Below are positions 1-11,170 of a stretch of 64,000 nucleotides of DNA, piece by piece. The DNA is from Phanerodontia chrysosporium (Eukaryota > Basidiomycota > Agaricomycetes > Polyporales > Phanerochaetaceae), in the NCBI GenBank assembly GCA_001910725.1, contig MJGA01000006.1, positions 248,001 to 312,000 of the forward strand, written 5' to 3'. The notes beneath the pieces were generated by a model. That model was not told the DNA's origin. It saw only the letters and a list, made by a program, of their open reading frames with translations, and ran no database searches. A program made the position numbers and the translations under genes. Each line of letters starts with the position of its first letter. Positions within the stretch are counted from its first letter, which is position 1.

Positions 1-3000
1 GTCGAGGTCAAACACCTTCAGCAGCAACGGCAGGACATTCGGCAAGAACGGCTTGAACTCGGCATCCAGCGCCTTTCCCAGGGCCTCGACGAGCGAGGCA
101 AGCGGGAGCTGAAGAGACTGGTTCTCCCACAGCTCGCTCACCAGCTCGAAGATGTCGATCGTGTACTTGCGTACATGCGTCTTGATGATCCCGACGAGAA
201 TGGTGAGCTGCTCCAGGTGGAAGACTTGCACACGAGCAGACGACGTCCGCACGACCTCGGCAAAGGCTGGGATGATCTGAGGGTGAACGTCAGCGGTGCG
301 ATCGCCAGCGAGAACGTCTGTAGACTCACTTGCGGGAGGAAGGAAACACACTTGAGACCCTGAGTCTTGAAGATGGACATGATCGCCTCGATGACCTTGT
401 GGTGCTGGGATGTCAACGACTGGTCCTTGAGGATGCTGAGCAGCGCATTGATCGCGACAGTCTGGTAGTAATCGTCTGGGTTCTGAATCGTGCGCTGCAC
501 AGAGAGCTGGCTCGCTGCGAGCTCAGTGGCCGCCGCTGCCGCCTCGTCTTCGGGTTTGCTCTAGGCAAAGGTCAGACGTCAGGGTTGGATGATGTGTGCC
601 GCTACACATGAGGAAACGCACCCGCCGCTTGTACGGATCCAGTGCGCCCAAGATACCGAGTACCTTGATGACCTCCCGGCGCACGCCTGTGTCGGCTCTG
701 TCCGCAGGATCCTGCTCAGGATTTGCAGCAGTTGAGGGTACTCGATCAGCGGCTGGATCACGTATCCAGTGCTCGAACAGACTTGTCCAAGAGTGTGCAG
801 TGCGGCGTCCCGTTTCACCAGCGTCGGGTCTGTGAGACTCGTCATGATGACGCCCATCAAGTCTGGTACATGGGGCATGACGTCCTCCCGCCGATGCAAG
901 CCAGTTCGCCGAGGGCCATGAGGACGTTCGCGGACACGGTGGGATTCGGGTCATTCGCCTTGGGCAGCAAGACACGCAGCATGGGGATCGCATACTGCTT
1001 GATCAACCGCTGCGTGGCGTTGATGAGCAGCGCAAGGATACGCGTGCACTCCTCCCGGTTGCGGCTGTCAAGCGAATCAGCAACGTCGCCGTTTCGCGAG
1101 AACTAGAGCACTTACACGGTGTTCGAGTACTCGAGCTCGGTCAAGAGCTGGATGAGCATCTTCCTAAGAGAGGGCATGACGTATGCGGGATTGTGCAGGG
1201 CAAGTCTGCCGATCAGACCACCGCGGTCAGCCTGTTCTCGAACACTTCGTCGTTGAGTGCAATGAACAGCGACCGCACGTTCTCTGCCTGCGAGAGGTGC
1301 TTGTCGAACCGTTCAGACAACGAGGACAGCACAACCTGGCGGATCTTCGGATCTGTGTGTGCATGTCAGACCGAGCTCATAAACTTCTGCACGTCATAGA
1401 GAGAAGTGCCCACCTGGATCGGCAACCGCGATCGTCAGCAGCTTGTCGACGACACCGCTGACAATCTCAATCGAGTGGTTGCTGGCCTGGTAGCATATCG
1501 GATCCCGGCTCAGGATCCGACAGCAGGTCATCGCCGCAGCTTGTCTGACGCCAGGGTGATCGTCCTCGAAAGGCAGCACGTCCTCGTTCAGGAATTCGCT
1601 CAGCGCATGTCCGCTAAAGTCGAACGTCCCCAGGGTATCCAGCGCGAGAATCAGCATCTCGGGCGTTCTTGAGACTTGGACACCCTGGCATCGTCGTCAG
1701 ATACAATCTCGCAGAAAAATAACGCGCTCACCTCTGGGATGCTGTTATCACGGGGCGCTGTGTCTCCCCGGAGCAGAGTTGGTGGGGCTCCCAACGGCTT
1801 GTACGGCTGCCCACTCAGTATATTCGACAGCAGGGTGAGAAGGCGTTCTGACAAACAAGCATCCATCAGTACGACGCCCCTGATTAGTGTTCACTAACGC
1901 TTGCCTTGGATAGTCTTCAGCAGCGGAGGGATATGACGAGCAATCGCGACCAGAGCTTCTCGCAGCGATTCGCTCAGACCATACGCAAACATCAGGTCCA
2001 GCTGGTCATGCAGCAGCTTTGTCAGGTTCGGCCCTACGGCAGAAGCGAGCATGCCGATACACTGGAAGATTGGCTCCTCTGAAGGCGCGTTCTTCTTCCT
2101 GCACATTCCGGTAAGCGTCCACGGACCAGTCACTGCCAGACAAACAAACAAACGACGAACCCTCTCATCTGCAACGCTTGCTTGATATGGTTCATGATGG
2201 AATCCAAGAACGGCTTCATCTCGCTCCAACAGCAGACGCCACATGTCCAATGGCGATGAATGCTGCATGCAGTGAGCATGCAATACTACACCAAAACTCA
2301 GGCTGCACGTACCCACTGACCGCTCCGTGGGCTTCTCCAGCTGGGCCAACAGGTGTGCCATCGCCTTGTGCAGATGGTGCTCCGTGAACGTCTGCGTGTC
2401 GTACATGGCCAAAGTCGGGATCAGGGTGATGACCATCTTCCGGACGTGGGGATCGCGATGTGTCCTGAAGTTCATGATCTGCTCCGCGGCATCCTGGACA
2501 TTGTTCTTCATGAACTAGACGTTGTCTCGGATGTAAGCGTGAATACATAGGAAGAGTGAGTGCACCAACCATGCCCCCATGCAGCAGCAATTCGCGATAC
2601 GTCAGGAGAGATCCATGGATGATCTCCGGGCTCGGGCTCTTCAGGCCATTCTGCGCATCCTGCAACGTCTTGAACAGGAACGGACTGCGTGTCTGCCTCT
2701 CCCGTTGCGCGATGATCTCCAGACACGCCGCCAACAGCTCGGCAGCGCTTTCTCTGACAATGATCCGTGGGTCTCGGAGGGGTACAAGGATGTGCGCAAA
2801 CACGAGGTCGATGTGGGGATGGAAGTAGGTGGGGCTATTGCGCGCCAGCTCCTTGAGAATGAGCACGCCAGCATAGCGTCCCGCTTCGCTCTTGTCAAAC
2901 AACTCGATCGCCGCCGGGACCTGATAGTCCATGAAGCGTTCACCGAACGCCGCACCGCCTACCTCTGCGATGCGGCCGAGCGTCTTGGACGCTGCGAGCA

Positions 3001-3468
3001 TGACGTTGATGTCGGGGTTGGGCAGGAGGTACTTGACATAGTTGAAGAACCGGAAGAGGTTGCGCTTCGACTCTATGTTGCCATCCGCAACCTCGGAGTT
3101 GAGTAGATGGTCTTGAAGGTCGCAAGGTGGGTCAGTCAAGGACCACAGGAAAGAGTAACGGGGCACGCACCAATGGCAAGCACACCTCCCAGCTTCTCTA
3201 CGTTTGTCTGGCTGTGCACGAGCTCGGAGAGCCTACTGACGGTGTCATCCCACAGTTTTGCAGCCAAGTCCGAGGACAAATCCGGGACTGTATTAGAGAC
3301 CTGGGATAACGCGTCAGTCTGGGGAGACGGTTTAAAGAACGGCGTGCGCACATAGCGTTGGAGTTCGATGGCGGACTGCAACCGGACTTCGTGGTTCTTG
3401 TCCTTGAGGCCTGTAAAGATTCTGTCCAGTATCTCCGCTTGGGAGGCCAGCGTAGCAGGGGCTGCCAT
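1..3468 (-). CDS. TOR kinase, N-terminal HEAT-repeat part, second copy (partial)
   Basis: Reads leftward from the ATG at 3468 ([14 protein letters not shown]) and runs off the window. It matches, codon by codon, the first 3.5 kb of the complete TOR gene at 21318-29801, including intron positions. Only the HEAT-repeat solenoid that binds Raptor-type partners is present; the FAT, FRB and kinase parts would lie beyond position 1. In about 290 compared exon bases I see about 9 differences, nearly all silent, which argues for selection on both copies or for allelic copies. Two single-base losses relative to the right copy break the frame, near 685 and at 884-890 (G run). Conversely this copy is intact where the right copy is broken ([10 protein letters not shown], and [10 protein letters not shown] near 80-90). 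It could be a paralog (fungi with TOR1 and TOR2 are known) or the other nuclear haplotype. Whether it is full length cannot be seen here. Confidence 0.85.
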
Positions 3469-3520
3469 GTTGGCCAGAGTGGTCGCCACAGGTTATGAAG
3501 AGGTCAAGTGCCTCCGCTTT
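1..3520 (-). repeat. Left arm of TOR inverted duplication
   Basis: The reverse complement of 1-3520 matches 21270-24797. Homology runs about 45 bp past the start codon into the 5' leader (shared GCACTTGA and CCTGTGGCGACC) and then stops abruptly. Exons are about 97% identical in the part I compared. Introns vary from almost identical (first intron, one difference in about 59) to strongly diverged (second intron). The arm reaches the window edge, so its true length is unknown. Confidence 0.9.
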
Positions 3521-3849
3521 GCGTACTTCGTTTAGAGATGATTCGAGCCAGACTGCGGGTGCACCGATCTAATCTTCCTATAGGCCAGACATGGCTGGGA
3601 AAGTGTTTGGCTCAAGCTTTGTGGTATATCCAACAAGAATGCCCAGACTGCAGACAGTCGCCTAAGGCGATAGTCGCTTATTGCTACTTGCTAGGCGCGC
3701 GATTTATCTTATCTAGGAGTTGCTTATTATAGTTGTCAGTCACGCAGGCCCGCCTTGGATCATCAACCTTTATATCCCTCGCCGAGAGGACGTGGCTGGA
3801 GAATTTAATCTTGTCTGCGAAGAGTAGAGCCTTGTTCTGTCAGTTGTAT
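3521..3849. other. Intergenic, nothing recognised
   Basis: Upstream side of the left TOR copy. No conserved protein, RNA gene or clear promoter element is visible. The RPC11 gene that lies upstream of the right TOR copy is absent here. Confidence 0.5.
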
Positions 3850-5010
3850 AGACAGGCTATTCGTCGGGAGAGCGGACGCGTCGCGCTAGATCGCTCGAGC
3901 TTGATCGTACCCCAAGTCAGTGCAGTGCTTATGTCATCCGCTCTTCGTCGCCCTCACCATAGCTAGACACTTGCGGGCAAGCCCGCGTCCTTTAAGTACA
4001 GTGCTCGGACAAGACCATCTACTGATATGTGCCAATCTTTAGATGCTGCAGAAAGCCAGCTCTCGAAAAGCTAGGGTTTAGAAAAATTTTGTAAACAGAG
4101 AGCAGCCCCAGAGAGCCCCGAGCTTTGTTGTGCATACGCCGAATCGTCACACACTGCGCATATTCATCTGGAAGGTGAGCGGGGTCATCTGTCGACACAA
4201 CCTCCTCTAAACGTTTGACAAGCAACGATGGACCTTGGGATCCGGATGCAATGCGTTAAGGGCCAAGCAGCCACACCACCCCACATGATCCTGCGGCAAG
4301 CACATACTAGTGACACTTGTGTCATGTCGTACGCTGCCGCATCATGCAGCTCTGCAGCGCCTCCGAAGCCATTATCGCATTACTGCAACCCTCAGGACCT
4401 GTGTTACAGGCCGCCGAAGCGACAAAGCACGCCGATAGAGGTGTGTTTTCGGAGATGCCTGGCTCACCTGCGCCCTGCGGCAGACGCGACGGAAGCCCGA
4501 GCCAACGCCCCGCATGCGTTTGCTCCTCCGTCTGGATCTCCGACGAGGCCCCACCCTCGCAAAGGGAACGTCTCCCCAGACGGTGCCGTCTAAAGACGGC
4601 GTTTGAGTCGGCATCGGGCAGCGTCGCGTGCTGCTTGTCCGTTAGGACAGAGCCATCGAAAGCTCTGGTCAACAGGCGTGATGTGCTCGGGGCTGCTCGC
4701 TCGAGAAGGGGACGTCAAAGGACGTCCCGTGCGTAGCGAGCGGCGCAGTCTTCGGGCTGCTGGGACATGGTGGAGAAAACCTGTGGGGTGATTCATCGAC
4801 AGTATATATAGTGCCGCCCATCCGTAGATTCCCATGGTCGTCAATTGAAGAATGCACACGCTCCGTTCTGCAAAGGTCGCATGACCGGCCAACAGCAAAT
4901 GAATGGTGTTTGATGAAACTCGTCTGATGCATTCCGAACTTCCCTGAGTAGTCCGGACTGACGCTGAGCGTGCCTATATGCAACGAAGATTCAATGCGGA
5001 GCATAACTAT
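3850..5010 (-). repeat. Dispersed repeat B, left copy (inverted)
   Basis: The reverse complement aligns collinearly with 30390-31515. The core (about 4400-4960) is roughly 90% identical; the flanks are more diverged but recognisable, for example the shared blocks GATGACATAAG, AGAGGAGGTTG and CTCTCCC. An open frame on the minus strand (5145-4672) shares its central reading with the right copy (FAVGRSCDLC, SIDDHGNLRMGG). The left copy carries a 9-bp in-frame addition (ATATATACT) near 4800. I do not recognise the product. No terminal repeats or transposase are visible, so this could be a solo LTR, a non-autonomous element or a decayed gene. Confidence 0.65.
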
Positions 5011-5254
5011 AGTCTTATTCGGTATGCTGAGACTGCCCATAGCCACAATGTATGGTGATGTCATAAAGCTGTTGAAGACGGGGCGACAATCGACCTGATA
5101 CACGTAGTCTGTAGGGTGATGACTATTAGCGATGTAGTTAGGCATGATGGGAAGAATACTGACAAGGGTTTAAGAATCGCGTCCGCATAAAGAACGATTA
5201 TATATATGGAAGATTCGCCAAGACCTTGGATGGGATGGATGCACACACGACCGA

Positions 5255-5390
5255 CCTCCAGCGTCGTCGCGAACGACGGAATGGAGGTCACCTCCGGCAC
5301 ATTGCCAAATCCTGCTGTTAGTGCTGCTTGAGTAGCCATCTATCGGGCAAGGAGGTAACCTCCAGTCCGTCGTTCGCCACGACGCTGAGG
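5255..5390. repeat. Long hairpin: two 40-bp arms around a 55-bp loop
   Basis: Arm 5255-5295 is the near-perfect reverse complement of 5351-5390: CCTCCAGCGTCGT pairs with ACGACGCTGAGG, and GAACGACGGA pairs with TCCGTCGTTC, with only about four mismatches and one small gap. The outer ends carry GGAGGT-ACCTCC. The loop is 5296-5350. Such a foldback can be a small non-autonomous element, a hairpin RNA precursor or an inverted micro-duplication. A minus-strand ATG lies in the loop (5339), with the left arm forming its first codons. Confidence 0.75.
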
Positions 5391-6669
5391 GTCAGTGTAT
5401 ATTTTCCGTGAGGGCTGTCTATCGCAATCAACTTTTCAATTCTGATAAAGACACGATGCCAAGTGTGTAAACACACCTGGGTGATTAGAAGAGGCCAACC
5501 TTGCGAAGGGCCAGCGGGACCGGTGAACGTTCGAGATCGGGAACTCCACAGAGTACAAGTCGGAGTGAGACTTCACCGCCGTTATGGAACAACGGACATC
5601 GCATGGGTACGGAGCTGAGGAGTTGTATGAGCTTAAGGCTCCTTCGGGTTTGCTATTACACTCCGACAAGACGCGCTGGCGGACAATCCTGAACACACGT
5701 CAGTAAGCGAACAGGCATATTCAAGAGCAGAGCGTTGTGCGCACCTCAATAGTACAACCGGTAGGAAGGGAGTGAGACACGACAGACGGAGAGTAGGCCG
5801 AGTTCGGTTTCGCAGAAGACATGCTCCGCGAGCCACGATTACACTCAATGACCATGATCTTCGTCTGCTAAGCGCTGCGCACAGCCGCGCATACGCCCCC
5901 GTCCACACCGGCAACGGCCCCGCAGGCCCGCGGCGGGCTATGCACCCGCACGGACTAGCACAGTCGGGGAACAGGCCGGGGGAGCAGGGTACGCCAGGGG
6001 GCGCGCTACGGCCGGGAGCGCATCAGAGGATCTTGCCAAGTCCCCGCGACGCCTTTCAACACCGCCAATTCATCCACTCAGTGGACGGCTGGGAGGCCGA
6101 AGTGAGATCTGTGAGGTCGCACCTCGACGTCCGAGTCGTTCGCATCTCAGATGCCGTGGGAATGCGGGGCGGGCCCACAGCCCAGGTTCATGAGCTGGTG
6201 TGATTTTGCTGGTTGCGTCGCTTCGTCTGCTTGAAGACGAGCCCTGCTCGGGGCGATCTAGGGGGACTGGAATACTCAAGCCTTGGCCCGCTCGCGAAGG
6301 AGGCAGCACGGAGGCAGCCTGTGTGGAGCGAGCGTCGTGGCCTTCGACCTGTCGTGGCTGGAAGAAAAGAGGTTGCAGGCGTTTAGATAGCTTCATAAAG
6401 TGGACACGATGGCGCCCTCCCACGGGCTTGGGAGCATCCAGCAAATACGCGCCAGTGTGCACTGCCATTATCTTGTGTATGCTCACAAATGCTTACAGTT
6501 GGCGAAAAGCCAAAAGGACGTGGAGAAGAATTTCGTGAACAGACAACATATTCCGCTGCAATCATTTCGAGATATAATGATCCATGATCCATGATCATGA
6601 ATGTCAGAGGCAACTACGTATACATGTTGAGGCTGCGAAGGCCGCTACGGGGACCTAGCAAGATTTCGC
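5391..6669. other. Gene-poor stretch
   Basis: Several short open frames occur on both strands (for example 5772-6203 on plus), but none shows a family motif, a plausible splice pattern or conserved composition. I see no RNA gene. Confidence 0.4.
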
Positions 6670-7300
6670 TCATTCCATGACCCTGGTGATGACGAAGACC
6701 TCATTCGGAGGGTATTTCGGGGGAAAGCTACGAGTGGAAATAAGGGGACGAACAGCAATCTGTTGAAAGGACTTCGTCAGCTAGATGAATTAGCTCCGCA
6801 AACGTCCGCCATACCTGAACACGATCTTCCTCCAGTTCCGGAGCGCACCAGCCAACAGGCTCGTCGGGCCTCATGATGCTGTAAACGAGGGCAGTATGCG
6901 AGTTGATCATCACAACCACAGAATCATGAAAGGAGCCTGCAACGTACACGAAGCAATTCTCGCCCATCTGCGGGCACGCCTCGATCTTCCATTCACGGCC
7001 TGCTCTTCCCCGATGAGAAACGCGAATAGGAGGCCGTCGTGCTCGCCCACAGGCGAGCCGAGTGCCTTCATCTTGTAAGTGTTGTCTCCGCATTTCAGGA
7101 TGACCCACTGCAAAAACGCGTTAACTTCAAGGCAACAGTGCTTGGGCAGAGATACGCACGGGGCGCATTCCCTCATCCTGATCGGACTTGAGTGACAGAA
7201 TACGCTTGGGCATGAGGGAGCGGTCCTCGATATGGAACCTGTTGACCGTGTTGTTATTCGCCAGGCAGCGGATGTTGTACATGCCACTCTCGAGAGACAT
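6670..7300 (-). CDS. I66-family serine protease inhibitor (beta-trefoil), copy A
   Basis: Small cytosolic beta-trefoil inhibitor of the mushroom cospin type, thought to block trypsin-like proteases of feeding animals. Start ATG at 7300 (MSLESGMYNIRCLANN). Four exons are readable: the first ends at GMRP, the second begins WVILKCGDNTYK and runs through DGLLFAFL and PCPQMGENCF-like sequence, the third holds GWCAPELEEDRVQ, and the last reads IAVRPLIS and FPPKYPPNEVFVI, ending at 6670. The SLMPKR block, DGLLFA block and PPNEVFVI tail are family landmarks. The frame slips by one base near 6997, between EEQA and EWKIEACP, where a G is missing from a short run; this is probably a sequence error. A tandem relative lies at 8434-9055. 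No signal peptide, as expected for the family. Confidence 0.85.
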
Positions 7301-7385
7301 GGTGGTATCAAGAGTAGAGAGGATGTCGGACGAGTGTTTGTATGCGAGTAACTCGAGTCTGCAGTAATACGAGGACTTGCTGGGG

Positions 7386-7394
7386 GTTTATATG
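7386..7394 (-). promoter_or_regulatory. TATA-like box of I66 gene A
   Basis: The minus strand reads CATATAAAC about 86 bp upstream of the ATG at 7300. Spacing and sequence fit a TATA box, and gene B has a similar one. Confidence 0.5.
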
Positions 7395-8433
7395 TTCCTC
7401 TCGGGCGTTAACGCCACTGAGTCCAAGCGACGCACATGCGAGTCGGAGGCGGCGGCGGCGAAGCTACGCACCGCCAGGTCAAATGCACGCCAGGTCAAAT
7501 GCACCGCCTAATACGGGATCTCTGAGCATTGGCGCGAACTGGGGGCCGCCTGTGCGATGCCCCATTGTTGCGATTGGTCATGTGTAACGAAACAGAGCTC
7601 AGCTACGTACCGAGTCATGTCAGGACGAGACATCTAGCGGTCGAAATGGGAACGTATTAGCCGGTATGGCGTCTATATTCGGCGAGTAGCATGCATGAGT
7701 GGCTTCAATACGCCGCGTAAAAGGGGTCAGCGAGGTCACGCAGCATTTCGTACTTCGTGCTGTGGAAACGGCAGATGAGGAGGGCAGCGGAACCGAACAA
7801 GCAACCCCCAATGTAGCAAGATAGCGAGCCCAAGGTCTCTATGCGAGACAGGGGAAGATTGTAAGGACGTACAAGATGAAATGGCCACTCACATAGGCGG
7901 TCTTCAGCATATACTGCATGACGTGTCTCCCGCAGAGTGGTGGTAGCGTACATGAATAATCGACCTGAAATAGGAAGACGAACTGTAGGTCAAGGTGTTC
8001 ATTGACAGTGCACGTAGGCCATGACTTACCGTATTTCACATCTGCTGAGCACCGGGGAAGCAGAAGGCGTAGAGAATTGCGGACCGGCGACTATGAAAGA
8101 AAACTCCCACTTGCCCAAGTATCGACCGGTCACGCTGGTACTCAGCAGTCTTCAGAGGATTGCGGCGAACTTAGGCGGGCGCCCAACAGGGAGTACTGCA
8201 GTGGCGATCTCAATGAGAGCAACAAGCCGGTTCTATCATGATTCACAGTTGTGCTGCGTCGGTCTCAAGAGAAAATGCTGAGATACAGTATGATAAAACT
8301 CTGTTAGTACAATGTTTGTCATACTACTTGCTGAGGGGCACTTGTCCAGTCACTTTCGGGCGCAAGATGGTCGTCGCAATGGCACCCCCACGACGCACAA
8401 GAGTAGGTCGGGTGGGCGAGCGAGTACGGCCGC
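7395..8433. other. Intergenic between the two I66 genes
   Basis: Holds short minus-strand frames at 7705-8039 with hydrophobic stretches (for example IGGCLFGSAALLIC) that might be remnants of a membrane-protein gene. I could not assemble a convincing gene from them. Confidence 0.35.
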
Positions 8434-9055
8434 CTACTCTTCAGGTGCCGGAGTGATGACGAAAACCTGGTGGTGCATAAACAGGGGCGGGAGGCTGCGC
8501 GTGGTTATGATGGGTTCAACGGCCACCTGCGATGCGCTTCCTATCAGAAATGTGAAGGTCGGGAGATCTGGCAGTCGTACCTGCACCTCTTTATCGGTGT
8601 TGGGGAGCGACCAGCCGCCGCAGTCGTCTACATTGTCGATGCTGGAACCGATGATGACATGAGCCGAGCACTCGGGCCACAAAGAAACGCAAAGCGCACG
8701 TGAAACAGTTTTCACCCATCTGCGGGCACGGCTCTACTTTCCAGTCGCTTGGCTTGTCGTTCTCCATCAGCATTGCGAAGACGAGGCCGTCCTTGACACC
8801 CGTGGCAGAGCCTCCAGCCTTGATTTTGTAAGTGCCGCTCTCGCACTGCTCGAAGAGCCACTGTAGAAGAGACTGTGAATCGATGCGCCGTGAGACCATT
8901 GTCGGGCATACATACAGGGTGAACGTCACCGACGCACGCCGAACTGAGAGACATGATGGGTTTAGGCAACAACGATTTTTCTTCACGAGGGGCCGGGCGA
9001 TGCTGTAGCCGTTCGCCAGGTTGCGAATGAGGTATTTGCCGCTTGGGAGAGACAT
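8434..9055 (-). CDS. I66-family serine protease inhibitor (beta-trefoil), copy B
   Basis: Paralog of the gene at 6670-7300 with the same four-exon layout. Start ATG at 9055 (MSLPSGKYLIRNLANGYS). Exon 1 ends at GDVHP; exon 2 runs WLFEQCESGTYKIK, DGLVFAML and PCPQMGENCF; exon 3 holds CGGWSLPNTDKEVQ; exon 4 reads VAVEPIITTRSLPP and HHQVFVITPAPEE, ending at 8434. The frame breaks by one base at the run 8989-8992, just before EEKSLLPKPIMSL. The protein would act as a protease inhibitor in the hypha or fruit body, as for copy A. The two copies differ widely in sequence, so the duplication is old. Confidence 0.85.
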
Positions 9056-9529
9056 TGCTGCAGGATGCGATTCGATGCGCTTGAGAAGTCGTTGCCTGGT
9101 ATTGCGAAGCAGAGCGAGCGAGGATACTTATAGAGCGCAGCGAGGGAGCGCTAGATCGCACAGAGTAAGACGAAGAGTGCCTCCACCGGATAGGATGGAT
9201 CTTCCCCTCACATGTGTCGTCCTTCCTGGCAGAGTGACAGCTTTCCGCAGAAGACGCTCAAGACCTGTCACTCCAAGACAGTGTAGGCCCGGCTTGACTG
9301 AGCCAGACTCGCCCTGAAAGCCAATGTGGCAGCGAGTACACTGAACACGGAAGCCAAGTTAGCGGGCGAGAATGTTGACGATCACGCGCGAGGGCTTGGC
9401 CATACCACTCTCTGCACAATCTTAAACAGACGCTTGATAAAGCGTAAGCTTCGAAAGCCCAGACAACGTTATACACTGGGCAGGGACAGATGGATATTAA
9501 AGGCGTGAAATACAGAGACCAGCTGAGGA
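9056..9529. other. Intergenic with TATA-like box of I66 gene B
   Basis: The minus strand reads CTATAAGTA at 9126-9134, about 70-80 bp upstream of the ATG at 9055. Nothing else is recognised. Confidence 0.45.
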
Positions 9530-10151
9530 CTAGAACACTGACCATATGCCGCCTCCTGCGAACAGCTCAGGGCGGAACAAGGTCTCGTCCCCTTCAAGCA
9601 CCATGCAATCGATATGTTTCGCACCTCCAGCTTCGTGCCCACTGTAGCGCGAACGATGAATCAGGGTCCTCGAGACGCTACTGCGACCCACGCACCTTGC
9701 CTCAGCCGTCACCACTTCCTTCTCTCTCGGATACCGATACAACGGCGTGAACTCCATGCGGGCCGCCATCGTCGGCTGCAGGCGTACGCGCCATCAGCAC
9801 TCGTGAACCAAACGGCCACATCGAAACAGGCCAACGCACGTGGAAGTCCTCCAGCGGCAGCTCGTGCACCTCGCAACCGACGCACGCGCCCTCGGCCGCG
9901 TTCCAGCGACTGTGCAGACCGAGGAGCAGGTCCTTGAGCCCCGCGCGGTCGACGGGGTGCTGCCCGACGAAGCCGTGCGCGCCCGGCGCGAAGACCTCGT
10001 CGAAGCGCGCGGAAAACTCGTCGTGCGGCGTGCGCTCGCCTGGCAGGAGCGGGCTCGCGTCCGGCGGGACGGTGTGCGGCGTGTTCAGGAGCACAGAGAG
10101 CGCCGTCGCGAGCCAGTCCGAGTCCGTGTTGGGTTTCGTGTGTTCAGTCAT
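9530..10151 (-). CDS. Conserved hypothetical protein, possibly NTF2/SnoaL-like
   Basis: Start ATG at 10151 (MTEHTKPNTDSDW). An in-frame TTG lies further upstream, but a TATA box at 10207-10214 favours the ATG. Two introns restore one frame: one after LPLEDFH (gtgcgt to ctgcag, about 67 nt), joining to MAARMEFTPLYRYPREK, and one after VVTAEA, joining to GHEAGGAKHIDCMVLEGDE; the stop is at 9530. The order of a helical start (LKDLLLGLHSRWNA) followed by a beta-rich stretch resembles small NTF2-like folds, but I see no diagnostic residue. About 165 residues, no signal peptide. The function is unknown. Confidence 0.6.
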
Positions 10152-10206
10152 AGATACGTTTGTGTGGAACAAGTGTGGTGGATGCCGGCGACGGTGGCGT
10201 GGCGCC

Positions 10207-10214
10207 TTTTTATA
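10207..10214 (-). promoter_or_regulatory. TATA box of the gene starting at 10151
   Basis: The minus strand reads TATAAAAA 56-63 bp upstream of the ATG. Confidence 0.6.
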
Positions 10215-10217
10215 GTG

Positions 10218-11170
10218 CTGGACGACGTGCGAGTCGGCGGGAATAGGAGACGCAACGACCTAGACGCAACATAGAACGGCCCCTCTCAGTTGGCGGGGGC
10301 AACGGTGGCCCCAGAGCGAGACGACGCTAGGCAGGCACCTGGTGACGTCTCCTATGTGCGCCTTCGTGTTGGACTCTGGCTGGACCACCCACGGGCGTTC
10401 TGGAGCTTGGCTGGCCGGGCGTCGGGGGCCATCACACGGTGCCGCGGAAGGATCTGGCGGTAGAAGCTAGGCTTGCAGCGGCGACGACGTGTCATGTTCG
10501 GGATCCTCGTGGTGAAGAGAAAGCGCAGCAGACCGGAACCACGTTTGATGGCGCATCACCGACGGCGCCACGAAGTGATGCCCTTCCAAAAGTGTGTCAA
10601 GGCCGGGGTCGCGTCTCCCGTATCATCCCCGCGTCATCAGCTTCAAGCTTTCAAGCTTCAAGACATCAAAAGTATGCGTTACGATATCGTCAACGTAACC
10701 TTCGCGCAATCCATGGAAAGGAGTCTTGGGATATCTGAAGCTGCGTAGACGCAGAGGGCCCCACACTGACGAGCACGCCAGCGATCCCAAACATATTGAG
10801 TGAATCAAGAACGTGATGCACACTGCATGAGCATTGGCTTGCGCGAGACGAAACGCAGAACGAGCACACTAGACACCCGTATTGGAGTCATCACGTGCAT
10901 TGCTTGGGCGTCCCACTGATATGCCCATTGCCCAGCGGCGCGCCGCTGCCCAAGTTCGAAAGGTGTCTAGAAACACATTAAATCTGCTACAAACGACAAT
11001 AAATACAGGCATGTCTAAAATACACAGAGCATTAGTCCAACATATGAAACCAAGATGCGCACATGTCATACAGCAGTCATAACAGGTCATAAATAATCGT
11101 CTCAAGATGGCGGGTGGAACGCAAAGCGCGGGTGCCTGCCGCGAGCAGTGGCACCGCGCGCGGGAGGGCC
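10218..11170. other. Intergenic, nothing recognised
   Basis: No conserved coding stretch is visible. It separates the head of the 9530 gene from the tail of the SH3 gene. Confidence 0.4.
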
